Positions 5,792 through 13,495 of a stretch of 16,313 nt of DNA are shown in pieces. The notes beneath the pieces are model-generated. The model had not been told where the DNA came from, ran no database searches, and worked only from the letters and a program-made list of their open reading frames with translations. How positions within the stretch are numbered: position 1 is the first letter of the stretch; each line of letters opens with the position of its first letter. The stretch covers positions 1-16,313 of the forward strand of contig CAJUJP010000066.1 of the NCBI GenBank assembly GCA_910586615.1. Direction: 5' to 3'. The translations under genes were made by a program, and so were the position numbers. Source of the stretch: an uncultured Lachnospiraceae bacterium (GTDB taxonomy: Bacteria > Bacillota > Clostridia > Lachnospirales > Lachnospiraceae).

Positions 5792-7063
5792 ATGAGTGTG
5801 ATCAGCAGCAAGGATGTCAATGAGATCATCAGGAAAACACTGGGTATCATTAATCACAAGATTATGCATCACGGGGAGATTACAGGATATATCCTCTATA
5901 AGATGATGGAGTATGAGAATACATATACGGAGCAGCACTATACGGAACAGGAGATGGTGGACTACGTAATGATCGGTATTCTGCATGATATCGGGCTTTA
6001 TAAAGAGGATAATGTCAAAAATGTCAGTGAATTCGAGACGAAGAACCTGTGGCCGCATTCAATCTATGGTTTTCTGTTTCTGAAGTATCTCTCGCCTATG
6101 GGTGATAAGGCGGAGGTGGTATTGTATCATCATCTGGATTACAACAGGCACAATCTGATCCAGAGCAGGTATATGCACATCATAGAATTGCTGAGTCTGG
6201 CGGATAAGATGGATACTTTTCTTCATTTGAAGGATGAGAGCCTGGAACCGGAATATTTTGCGAAATACCGGGATACGAAGTTTTCCGGGGCGGCGCTGGA
6301 TCTTTTTCACAAGGCAGAGGAACGGTACGGCATCACGGAGAATCTGGTAAACGGAAAGTACAGAGAGGAACTGAATGTGCTGCTGGCGAAACGTGCTTTT
6401 TCCGAGCAGTATAAAAGAGGTTTTCTGGAAATGCTGGTGTACACCATCGACTTCAGAAGCGAACATACGGTAATACATACGCTGGCTACGGTCAATTTTG
6501 CGGAGCAGCTTGGCAGGCTGGCACGTCTGTCCGGAAGGGATCTGCGGGATCTTCATTACGGAGCGCTGCTGCATGACCTTGGAAAAATCGCAATTCCGCT
6601 CAACATACTGGAATCCACAGGCCGTCTCAGTGACGATGAGATGAAAGTCATGAAAGCCCATGTCCGTATCACGGAGATGATTCTGGAGGGCGTTGTGGAC
6701 GATGCAGTGCTGCAGATCGCGGTCAGACATCATGAGAAGCTGGACGGCACAGGGTATCACAAGGGACTGAAGGCGGAGGATCTGACACTTGCCCAGCAGA
6801 TCATTGCAGTGGCAGATATTATGAGCGCGCTGTACGGTAAACGGAGTTATAAAGAGGCCTTCAGCAAGGAAAAGATTCTGGATATCATGAACGGCGACGC
6901 TGACAGAGGCAAGATCAACAAAAATGTTGTCAACAGCCTGGAACGCAATTACGACATGATCATCAAGGAGTTTGAGAAGGAGAAAGAAAACACGATCGGA
7001 TTGTACCTTAAGATTAAGGAACAGTATGCGATCATCAGTGAGCGGTTCAAGATGTTCGGATAG
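5792..7063 (+). CDS. Two-HD-domain, HD-GYP-type putative phosphodiesterase
   Basis: From ATG 5792 (AAGGGGAA nine bases upstream) the protein has 423 residues and two HD domains. The first (about 20-150) keeps H27, H65-D66, H89 and H113-H114 but has DYN where GYP would be. The second (about 225-350) is closer to canonical HD-GYP: H261-D262 in LLHDLGKIAIP, H290, H313-H314 and DGTGYHKG at 318-325. HD-GYP enzymes hydrolyse cyclic di-GMP or related cyclic dinucleotides in the cytoplasm. Here the signature is GYH rather than GYP, so substrate and activity are uncertain. There is no receiver, PAS or membrane domain; the first HD half may serve as a sensory or regulatory module. The C-terminal 50 residues look helical. 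Confidence 0.87.
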   Translation: MSVISSKDVNEIIRKTLGIINHKIMHHGEITGYILYKMMEYENTYTEQHYTEQEMVDYVMIGILHDIGLYKEDNVKNVSEFETKNLWPHSIYGFLFLKYLSPMGDKAEVVLYHHLDYNRHNLIQSRYMHIIELLSLADKMDTFLHLKDESLEPEYFAKYRDTKFSGAALDLFHKAEERYGITENLVNGKYREELNVLLAKRAFSEQYKRGFLEMLVYTIDFRSEHTVIHTLATVNFAEQLGRLARLSGRDLRDLHYGALLHDLGKIAIPLNILESTGRLSDDEMKVMKAHVRITEMILEGVVDDAVLQIAVRHHEKLDGTGYHKGLKAEDLTLAQQIIAVADIMSALYGKRSYKEAFSKEKILDIMNGDADRGKINKNVVNSLERNYDMIIKEFEKEKENTIGLYLKIKEQYAIISERFKMFG

Positions 7064-7111
7064 CGGAGAAGAATCAAATCGCGGACATTGTGTTGCCAGA
7101 CATAGTACCGG

Positions 7112-7141
7112 CTGACAAAAAGCATGGATCAAAGATATATA
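7112..7141 (+). promoter_or_regulatory. Candidate promoter of the DUF362-peptidase pair
   Basis: CTGACA (7112-7117), 18 bases, then TATATA (7136-7141). It lies in the 122-base gap after the HD-GYP gene and about 45 bases before the next start codon. Confidence 0.4.
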
Positions 7142-7185
7142 AACGCCGGTGTCTATATAAAAAATTATGAAAAAGGAGAACAGTT

Positions 7186-8304
7186 ATGGAAAAGGCAAAT
7201 GTTTATTTCACAACTTTTAAGGCGACGGAGCATGAGAATCTGCTTCAGAAGCTGCACCGTCTGATGAAGACGGCAGGATTTGAAAATATAGACTTTACGG
7301 ATAAGTATGCAGCCATCAAGATTCATTTCGGCGAGTACGGAAATCTGGCCTTCCTTCGTCCGAATTATGCCAGAGTGGTGGCGGATTACGTGAAAGAAAT
7401 GGGCGGCAAGCCTTTTTTGACAGATTGTAATACGCTGTACGTGGGCAGCCGGAAGAATGCTCTGGACCATTTGGAGACGGCCTATGTTAACGGATTTTCA
7501 CCTTATCAGACAGGTTGCCATGTGATCATCGGAGACGGGTTAAAAGGAACCGACGAGACGCTTGTGCCGATTAACGGCGAGTATGTGAAGGAAGCTAAGA
7601 TCGGTCATGCTGTCATGGATGCGGATATTTTTATTTCCCTGACGCATTTTAAGGGACACGAGATGGCGGGCTTTGGCGGTACGCTTAAGAATATCGGTAT
7701 GGGATGCGGATCCAGGGCAGGCAAGATGGAGCAGCACTGTGAAGGAAAGCCAAGCGTGGATACTTCCGCCTGTGTAGGCTGTGGCGCCTGTGACAGAATC
7801 TGTGCCCACGGTGCACCGGTGATTGAGAATGGAAAAGCCCATATTGACCATAATAAATGTGTGGGCTGCGGCCGATGTCTGGCAGTCTGCCCGAAAGATG
7901 CGATTGCGGCAGATTTTGCAGATTCCGTGGCAGTTCTTAATTATAAGATGGCGGAGTACAGCCTTGCGGTATGTAAGGACCGGCCGTGTTTCCACGTGTC
8001 GCTGATCTGTGATGTGTCGCCTAACTGTGACTGTCATGCGGAAAACGATATTCCCATCATTCCTAATGTGGGAATGCTTGCTTCTTTTGATCCGGTGGCA
8101 CTGGATCAGGCATGTGCGGATCTGTGCAACCAGATGGCGCCGGTGGAGAGCAGTGTACTGGGAGAGAATCTGAAAGAGCACGGCAATGAGGAAGGGCATG
8201 ACCATTTCCATATGACCCACCCGGATACGGAATGGAAGAGCTGCATTGCCCATGCGGTAAAAATCGGGCTGGGCACGGATCAGTATGAACTGATCAAAAT
8301 CTGA
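7186..8304 (+). CDS. DUF362-family protein with two [4Fe-4S] ferredoxin motifs
   Basis: This 372-residue protein has a DUF362 domain at about 1-185, including the conserved segment SLTHFKGHEMAGFGGTLKN. A bacterial ferredoxin insert follows with two four-cysteine clusters: C196, C199, C202, C206 and C225, C228, C231, C235. Only the second has the classical proline after the fourth cysteine. The C-terminal part contains more Cys and a His-rich stretch (GHDHFHMTH). It has no signal peptide or membrane segment, so it is probably a cytoplasmic iron-sulfur redox protein. The biochemical role of the family is not settled. The ATG at 7186 follows AAAGGAG. The peptidase gene starts 44 bases downstream with no terminator between, suggesting cotranscription. 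Confidence 0.9.
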   Translation: MEKANVYFTTFKATEHENLLQKLHRLMKTAGFENIDFTDKYAAIKIHFGEYGNLAFLRPNYARVVADYVKEMGGKPFLTDCNTLYVGSRKNALDHLETAYVNGFSPYQTGCHVIIGDGLKGTDETLVPINGEYVKEAKIGHAVMDADIFISLTHFKGHEMAGFGGTLKNIGMGCGSRAGKMEQHCEGKPSVDTSACVGCGACDRICAHGAPVIENGKAHIDHNKCVGCGRCLAVCPKDAIAADFADSVAVLNYKMAEYSLAVCKDRPCFHVSLICDVSPNCDCHAENDIPIIPNVGMLASFDPVALDQACADLCNQMAPVESSVLGENLKEHGNEEGHDHFHMTHPDTEWKSCIAHAVKIGLGTDQYELIKI

Positions 8305-8348
8305 CGGAAAGGGCAGAGAACAGCCGGGAAGAAAGGTAATGCTGTTTT

Positions 8349-10169
8349 ATGATGAATGTTGATGACAGATTAAATGCGCTGCGTAGATTGATGAAAGAGA
8401 GAAATCTCTCAGCATACATCATTCCCACGGAGGACTTTCACGGTTCGGAATATGTGGGAGAATATTTTAAAGTAAGAGAGTATTTGTCAGGGTTCACCGG
8501 ATCGGCGGGAACCCTGATCGTGTTGTCTGAGGAAGCGGCGTTGTGGACAGACGGCAGATACTTTCTGCAGGCATCCAGACAGCTTGCAGGAAGTTCTGTT
8601 ACGCTCATGCGTGCAGGCCAGCCCGGTGTTCCTACAATGGCCGAATTTCTGCGTGATCATTTGACTCCGGACAGCATTGTGGGTTTTGACGGACGCACGA
8701 TTACAGAGCGGTTTGTGCGTGCTGTTGGGAAGAAGACGGATACGAAAAAGATCAGATTTGATGGCAGTGAGGATCTGGTGGATCTGATCTGGACTGACCG
8801 GCCTGCCATGCCGGCGGAACCGGTCTGGGAACTGGATGTCAGATATGCGGGAAAGAGCAGAGAGGAGAAGCTTGGCGAAGTGCGTGCAAAGATGCGGGAA
8901 GAGGGAGCGGACGGGCTGCTGCTCACCGCTCTGGATGAGATTGCCTGGCTGCTCAACCTGCGGGGCAATGATGTGGCCTATACACCCGTGTTTTTATCTT
9001 ATATGATCATGACACAGGACAAGGCCGTGCTCTGTGTCAGAGAACAGGCTCTCTCAGATGAATTGCGGAAGAAACTGCTGCAGGCAGGTGTGACGACGGC
9101 GCCCTATGAGGGAGTGGAACAGCTTTTACACGATATTCCGCCAGGCAGCAGGATCTGGCTTGACAGCGGAAGCGTTAATTATAGGCTGATGCACTGTCTG
9201 CCGGCGGAAGTCAGGAAAATTGATAAAAGCAGTCCCGTGACGATGATGAAAGCCTGTAAGAATCCCTGTGAGACAGAACATATACGCGAGGCCCATGTGA
9301 AAGACGGGGCGGCGGTCACCCGTTGGATCCACTGGCTGAAGGAAAAAGTAGAGAGTGATGCCGGGGAAGAAACAGAAAGGCAGGCAAAAATTACGGAGTT
9401 AAGCGCTGCCAGACAGTTAGAGGCTTTCCGGCAGCAGGCAGAGGGCTATCTTGGCCCCAGTTTTTCACCCATTGTTGCTTACGGCCCGCATGGGGCGATC
9501 GTCCACTATGAGCCTACGGAGCAGACGGATACAGAACTTGTGAAGGGAACGCTCTGTCTGGCTGACACAGGAGGGCATTATCTGGAAGGCACCACAGATG
9601 TCACTCGCACCATTGCACTGGGCAACGTATCCGAGGAAGAGAAAAGATGCTACACGATTGCTCTGCGGGGACATCTGAATCTGGGGGCGGCAAAGTTCGT
9701 ACAGGGCGTTACCGGCCAGAATCTGGATGTGCTTGCCAGAGGTCCGCTGTGGGAAGCCGGCATGGATTACAACCACGGAACCGGACATGGGGTGGGATAT
9801 GTGCTGAATGTACATGAAGGGCCTCAGAGGTTTCAATGGCGCAGTTCAACACTGATTCAAAATGTGCCGCTGGAAGAAGGCATGGTGATCTCCAATGAGC
9901 CGGGGGTATATCTGGAAGGAAAGTTTGGCATCCGGCATGAGAATCTGGTTTTGTGTCGTAAGGGTGAGAAGAACGAGTACGGACAGTTTCTGTACCTGGA
10001 ACCACTGACTATGGTACCCTTCGACCGGGATGCGATTTTGCCGGATTTGTTGTCGGACCGGGAACGGAAGCTGCTGAATGAATATCATGCACTTGTATAT
10101 AAAACGCTGGAACCTTATTTCTCAGGCGAAGAGAAACTGTGGCTGCGTCAGGCGACCGGGGAGATCTAA
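8349..10169 (+). CDS. Xaa-Pro aminopeptidase, M24B family
   Basis: This 606-residue cytoplasmic metallopeptidase removes N-terminal residues preceding proline. It has the three-part layout of long M24B enzymes: creatinase-like N-domain 1 (about 5-140), N-domain 2 (about 155-315) and the pita-bread catalytic domain (about 320-600). The five expected dinuclear metal ligands are visible: D406 and D417 (DTGGHYLEGTTD), H480 (GTGHGVGY), E517 (SNEPGVY) and E531 (IRHENL). Length agrees with the ~600-residue family. Start is ATG 8349 (a second ATG follows at 8352), with GAAAGG about 12 bases upstream. It is likely cotranscribed with DUF362. No defect is seen. Confidence 0.94.
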   Translation: MMNVDDRLNALRRLMKERNLSAYIIPTEDFHGSEYVGEYFKVREYLSGFTGSAGTLIVLSEEAALWTDGRYFLQASRQLAGSSVTLMRAGQPGVPTMAEFLRDHLTPDSIVGFDGRTITERFVRAVGKKTDTKKIRFDGSEDLVDLIWTDRPAMPAEPVWELDVRYAGKSREEKLGEVRAKMREEGADGLLLTALDEIAWLLNLRGNDVAYTPVFLSYMIMTQDKAVLCVREQALSDELRKKLLQAGVTTAPYEGVEQLLHDIPPGSRIWLDSGSVNYRLMHCLPAEVRKIDKSSPVTMMKACKNPCETEHIREAHVKDGAAVTRWIHWLKEKVESDAGEETERQAKITELSAARQLEAFRQQAEGYLGPSFSPIVAYGPHGAIVHYEPTEQTDTELVKGTLCLADTGGHYLEGTTDVTRTIALGNVSEEEKRCYTIALRGHLNLGAAKFVQGVTGQNLDVLARGPLWEAGMDYNHGTGHGVGYVLNVHEGPQRFQWRSSTLIQNVPLEEGMVISNEPGVYLEGKFGIRHENLVLCRKGEKNEYGQFLYLEPLTMVPFDRDAILPDLLSDRERKLLNEYHALVYKTLEPYFSGEEKLWLRQATGEI

Positions 10170-10255
10170 TCCGGCAGCAGTCATGAGAAGAAAAAGACAA
10201 GGCGAAGGAGAGAAAAAAGCAAACGAAAAACAGATGATTTATTTCAACGGAGTTT

Positions 10256-10266
10256 TATGATACAAT
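10256..10266 (+). promoter_or_regulatory. Extended -10 promoter candidate for the carbonic anhydrase-rubrerythrin operon
   Basis: TATGATACAAT contains TGA followed by TACAAT, an extended -10 element. No good -35 is seen 17 bases upstream, as expected for extended -10 promoters. Initiation near 10273 gives a leader of about 130 bases that starts with the hairpin at 10282-10306. Confidence 0.4.
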
Positions 10267-10281
10267 TTGTGGAAAGCAGAC

Positions 10282-10306
10282 TGCTGCGGAAGATTTTTCC
10301 GCAGTA
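10282..10306 (+). other. 5'-leader hairpin upstream of carbonic anhydrase
   Basis: CTGCGGAA (10284-10291) and TTCCGCAG (10297-10304) form a perfect 8-bp stem, extended by two pairs, with a GATTT loop. No T-run follows, so it is more likely a 5' mRNA-stabilising or regulatory hairpin than a terminator. It lies about 10 bases after the predicted start point. Confidence 0.45.
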
Positions 10307-10405
10307 TGCTTATATAAAATTTGTCCGCCGGCTCTTCACAAGAACGGAACGGGAAAATAAAGACCGTTGAAGGAACCGCGGGACGGAAATGGGGGATAAG
10401 AAAAA

Positions 10406-10969
10406 ATGGAACATCAAAATTTATCGGCAGCAGAGGCAATGGAGAAGTTGAAAGCGGGAAACCAGCGGTATCTGGAAGCAGCATCGAATCCTGGTGACGT
10501 ATCACCGCAGATCAGACAGAAGACATGCGATGAGGGACAGAGTCCTTATGCTATTGTTATTGCATGTTCGGATTCCAGAGTCATACCGGAGAGCATTTTT
10601 ACGGCAGGCATCGGCGAACTGTTTACAATTCGTGTGGCTGGTAATGTGATGGATCATCATCAGCTGGGAAGCGTCGAGTATGCGGCCGACCATCTGGGAT
10701 GCAATCTGGTAGTTGTTCTGGGACACACACACTGCGGCGCTGTAGGGGCTACGATCAGCAGCGATCCGTCCGGATTTGTAAAATACATAACCGATGAGAT
10801 CCGCAAGGCCATCGGTGACGAGAAGGACGAGTACAAAGCAAGCTGTCTGAACGTTGAGAGGAGTGTTTCCCGTATTAAAGAAGAATTAAAACTTACAGAT
10901 GCGGATAAACTGAAAGTATGCGGAGCCGTTTATCATATCGACAGCGGACGTGTAGAGTTTATGGATTGA
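10406..10969 (+). CDS. Beta-class carbonic anhydrase
   Basis: This 187-residue cytoplasmic zinc enzyme interconverts CO2 and bicarbonate. The beta-class signature is complete: C54-S-D56-S-R58 in IACSDSR, and H107-T-H-C110 in LGHTHCGAV, giving zinc ligands C54, H107 and C110 with the D56-R58 dyad. The remaining fold motifs (FTIRVAGN, SVEYA) are in place. The length is normal for the class. The start ATG at 10406 is preceded by GGGGG about 11 bases upstream. It is followed after 26 bases by rubrerythrin and probably cotranscribed with it, sharing the terminator near 11663-11716. Confidence 0.93.
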   Translation: MEHQNLSAAEAMEKLKAGNQRYLEAASNPGDVSPQIRQKTCDEGQSPYAIVIACSDSRVIPESIFTAGIGELFTIRVAGNVMDHHQLGSVEYAADHLGCNLVVVLGHTHCGAVGATISSDPSGFVKYITDEIRKAIGDEKDEYKASCLNVERSVSRIKEELKLTDADKLKVCGAVYHIDSGRVEFMD

Positions 10970-10995
10970 TTTCATGTGAAACGGAGGAAAATAAC

Positions 10996-11550
10996 ATGGC
11001 ACAGGCAGACAATAAGAGCCCATACGCAGGCACGCAGACAGAGAAGAACCTGCAGGCGGCTATTGCAGGAGAATCGGTAGCGAGAAATAATTATACATTT
11101 TTTGCATCCAAGGCAAAAAAGGAAGGCTTTGAGCAGATTGCAGCAATCTTTCAGGAAACGGCAAATAATGAGAAAGAACATGCAAAGATCTGGTACAAAG
11201 AACTGTACGGCATGGGAAGTACGGCAGAGAATCTTGCAGCGGCAGCCCAGGGTGAGAACTATGAGTGGACTGAGATGTATGTGGGATTTGCAGAGACTGC
11301 CGAGAAAGAAGGATTTCCCGAACTGGCGGCTAAGTTCCGTATGGTTGCGGAGATCGAAAAGCACCATGAGGAGCGTTACCGTGCACTTTTAAAGAATGTG
11401 GAAATGCAGGAAGTGTTCAAGAAGAGTGAAGTTAAAGTCTGGGAATGCCGTAACTGCGGCCATATCGTAGTGGGGACTGAGGCACCGGAGATCTGTCCTG
11501 TGTGTGCACATCCGCAGGCATATTTTGAGATCTGTGCGGATAATTATTAA
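10996..11550 (+). CDS. rbr: Rubrerythrin
   Basis: This 184-residue protein is a non-haem diiron peroxidase that reduces hydrogen peroxide in anaerobes. The ferritin-like four-helix domain (about 12-140) has iron-ligand motifs E26 (ESVARNNY), E59xxH62 (NEKEHAK) and EIEKHHEERY near 115-125. The C-terminal rubredoxin-like domain has C151, C154, C167 and C170 in the order expected. Length is close to the classical ~190 residues. Start chosen is ATG 10996, with GGAGG eight bases upstream. A longer frame to 10918 would overlap carbonic anhydrase and add 26 residues not seen in the family. A strong terminator follows. Confidence 0.95.
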   Translation: MAQADNKSPYAGTQTEKNLQAAIAGESVARNNYTFFASKAKKEGFEQIAAIFQETANNEKEHAKIWYKELYGMGSTAENLAAAAQGENYEWTEMYVGFAETAEKEGFPELAAKFRMVAEIEKHHEERYRALLKNVEMQEVFKKSEVKVWECRNCGHIVVGTEAPEICPVCAHPQAYFEICADNY

Positions 11551-11662
11551 TAAACCGCCGGGCAAATAACCGGACGAATCACGCGGAACAGAGGCCGGCG
11601 ATTGGTATGGTTATTTGCGAAGCGATGTACTGGAATATGCATCATAAGAAGATGTACCATAC

Positions 11663-11716
11663 AAGTACAGGTGTCAGGGGTTGATCAGAGCCTTTGGTGC
11701 CTGTACTTATTTTTTT
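11663..11716 (+). terminator. Rho-independent terminator after rubrerythrin
   Basis: AAGTACAGG (11663-11671) pairs perfectly with CCTGTACTT (11700-11708), with partial pairing inside the long loop, and is followed by A then seven T (11710-11716). It terminates the plus-strand operon. The 3' arm overlaps the stop codon of the convergent MATE gene. Confidence 0.8.
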
Positions 11717-13104
11717 GTGTCGATCGTCCGGGAAGGGTTCTGCTCAGAGTTTGTTCCCAGCAGCTTTTCCATCTTTCCGGCCACCACAAAATAACTGATT
11801 ATCAGGATCACATCGGCACCCAGCCAGGCCAGAATCTCTGCATAGAAAATGCCGTTTTCACCTACTATCAGGGGAAGCAGGATGGCGGTTACCGCCCGCA
11901 TGACAAATTCCGCAATGCCGGAAACCATCGGCAGGACAGTATTCCCCATGCCCTGAATGGTAGAACGGGTCACGTGCAGGATGTAGAGAACTGGCAGGAA
12001 AATGCTCATGATCGCGAGATAGTAATATGCAATCTGCAAAGTCTGTTCAAATTCTTCCGGGGTTCCCGAAATAAAACAGCTTAAAATAGTCCGTCCGCCC
12101 AGAAGCATGACGGCGGCAATCAGCGTGGAAGTCAACAGCGAGATCAGAACCGCCGCCCGCATACCTTTGCGGATACGGTCAGTTCGTCCGGCACCCAGGT
12201 TCTGGCCGGCATAGGTGACCATGGAGTAGCCGTAGGAAGTGGCAGCCACTTCCAGTACGCCGTAAAGCTTATTGGTAGCAGTAAAACCGGCGATAAAGAT
12301 GACGCCGAAGCCGTTGACTACAAACTGTACAATCATACCACCTACAGCGATGATCGCATTCTGGAACGCCATGGGAAATCCCAGCGCAAAAAGTTTGGCC
12401 GGCCGGTGGCCGCGCAGGCTGTAATCTGATGGACTGAGAGTCAGGATATCAATTTTACGGATATGGCGCAGGCAGAAGAGGCTGGAAATCAACTGTGCGA
12501 TCAACGTGGCCACAGCAGCGCCGCTGATGCCGAGTCCCAGCACAAATACGAATAACATGTCAAGCACGATATTGGTGAGCGCCGCAACAATCATAGCATA
12601 CAACGGAGTCCTTCCGTCACCCAGAGAGCGCAGGACAGTGGCAAACAGGTTATAGGACATTACGATGGGAATGCCCAGATACATGATACGCAGATACAGT
12701 AGAGCACTGTCGATGATTTCGGGTGGCGTCTGTAAAAGTTCCAGAACAGGACGTGCCGCCAATTGTCCAAAGCATAAAAGAAGCACAGAGGACAGAAACG
12801 ACAGGGCCATGGAACAGCCGATGGTCTTCCTAAGATCTTCATACCTGCCGGCACCAAATTCCTGTGCCATAAGAATGCCGAAGCCCTGTGTGATTCCCTG
12901 GATCATGCCAAGCATCAGCCAGTTCATCCATTCTGCGGCTCCGAGTGCCGCCAGAGCGCTTACTCCCAGGCCCTTCCCTACGACCATAGTATCTACAACT
13001 GTATAGAGCTGCTGGAATACATTGCCCACCATCAGGGGCAGTGCGAAAGTGAAGATTAATGCGGCGGGTTTTCCGTCCGTCAGATTTTTAATACGTGATG
13101 CCAT
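11707..13104 (-). CDS. MATE-family multidrug/toxin efflux transporter
   Basis: This 465-residue integral membrane protein has about twelve hydrophobic helices in two homologous halves (about 1-230 and 235-465), the arrangement of MATE antiporters, which export cationic drugs or metabolites using a Na+ or H+ gradient. Family-typical segments include FALPLMVGNVFQQLYTVVDT at about 19-38, GAAVATLIAQLISSLFCLR in the middle, and GAGRTDRIRKG in the second half. Length is normal. Start ATG 13104 has GAGG about 10 bases upstream. It is transcribed alone, convergent with rubrerythrin and divergent from the secreted repeat protein. The substrate cannot be told. Confidence 0.93.
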   Translation of the reverse strand: MASRIKNLTDGKPAALIFTFALPLMVGNVFQQLYTVVDTMVVGKGLGVSALAALGAAEWMNWLMLGMIQGITQGFGILMAQEFGAGRYEDLRKTIGCSMALSFLSSVLLLCFGQLAARPVLELLQTPPEIIDSALLYLRIMYLGIPIVMSYNLFATVLRSLGDGRTPLYAMIVAALTNIVLDMLFVFVLGLGISGAAVATLIAQLISSLFCLRHIRKIDILTLSPSDYSLRGHRPAKLFALGFPMAFQNAIIAVGGMIVQFVVNGFGVIFIAGFTATNKLYGVLEVAATSYGYSMVTYAGQNLGAGRTDRIRKGMRAAVLISLLTSTLIAAVMLLGGRTILSCFISGTPEEFEQTLQIAYYYLAIMSIFLPVLYILHVTRSTIQGMGNTVLPMVSGIAEFVMRAVTAILLPLIVGENGIFYAEILAWLGADVILIISYFVVAGKMEKLLGTNSEQNPSRTIDTKK

Positions 13105-13236
13105 AGTATCATACCTCGTCTGTAAAGTACTCTTTGCTGTTTCATCTGTTATGCTTGAAAAAGCACCCTGTGTTCAGAGCCTGTTCCGGATGCCTGTAAC
13201 GGTGCAGGGAACCGGGCTGTTACATTTAATTAGAAT

Positions 13237-13265
13237 ATGGTATCAGATTGTGTGACGGGTTTCAA
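13237..13265 (-). promoter_or_regulatory. Candidate promoter of the MATE gene
   Basis: On the minus strand TTGAAA (13260-13265) is followed after 17 bases by TACCAT (13237-13242). It would give a leader of about 125 bases before the ATG at 13104. Confidence 0.35.
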
Positions 13266-13352
13266 TAGATATTATTGTGCTGTTTGTATGTACAGGTTTG
13301 CATATTTTACCGGTTGAGAGATAAGAGGTGAGAGATAAGCTTCCTTTGCCTC

Positions 13353-13381
13353 TTGCTTTTTCATCAGATATAGTGTATTAT
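13353..13381 (+). promoter_or_regulatory. Sigma-A promoter of the secreted repeat protein
   Basis: TTGCTT (13353-13358), 17 bases, then TATTAT (13376-13381) is a good sigma-A promoter. Just downstream TTTACATAAT occurs twice, at 13385-13394 and 13399-13408, straddling the likely start point and possibly acting as an operator. Confidence 0.5.
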
Positions 13382-13495
13382 TAGTTTACATAATCATATT
13401 TACATAATGTGGAATAAATGGCAGAATACAGAAGTAGAAAATAGAAATGCAAAAGAGACGTTTTTCAGGGAATACGTTTCGGAATGGAGGCAGTG

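Larger units (their letters stand above)
13105..13495. other. Divergent intergenic region between MATE and secreted-repeat genes
   Basis: This stretch has no coding sequence with credible context. It holds a candidate minus-strand promoter for MATE (13237-13265), a leader hairpin with a T-run on the minus strand (13158-13205), a good plus-strand promoter (13353-13381) and a 10-base direct repeat (13385-13408). The part between 13406 and 13480 is AT-rich leader. Confidence 0.6.

Noticed and set aside
6059..7132. A 357-codon minus-strand frame
   Set aside because: It is antisense to the HD-GYP gene, rich in Cys/His/Gln typical of shadow translation, and has no recognisable domain.
7540..8253. 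A 237-codon minus-strand frame
   Set aside because: It is antisense to the DUF362 gene, whose ferredoxin motifs are unambiguous.
10918..10995. A 26-codon N-terminal extension of rubrerythrin
   Set aside because: It overlaps carbonic anhydrase, has no ribosome site, and the family starts near ATG 10996, which has GGAGG correctly placed.
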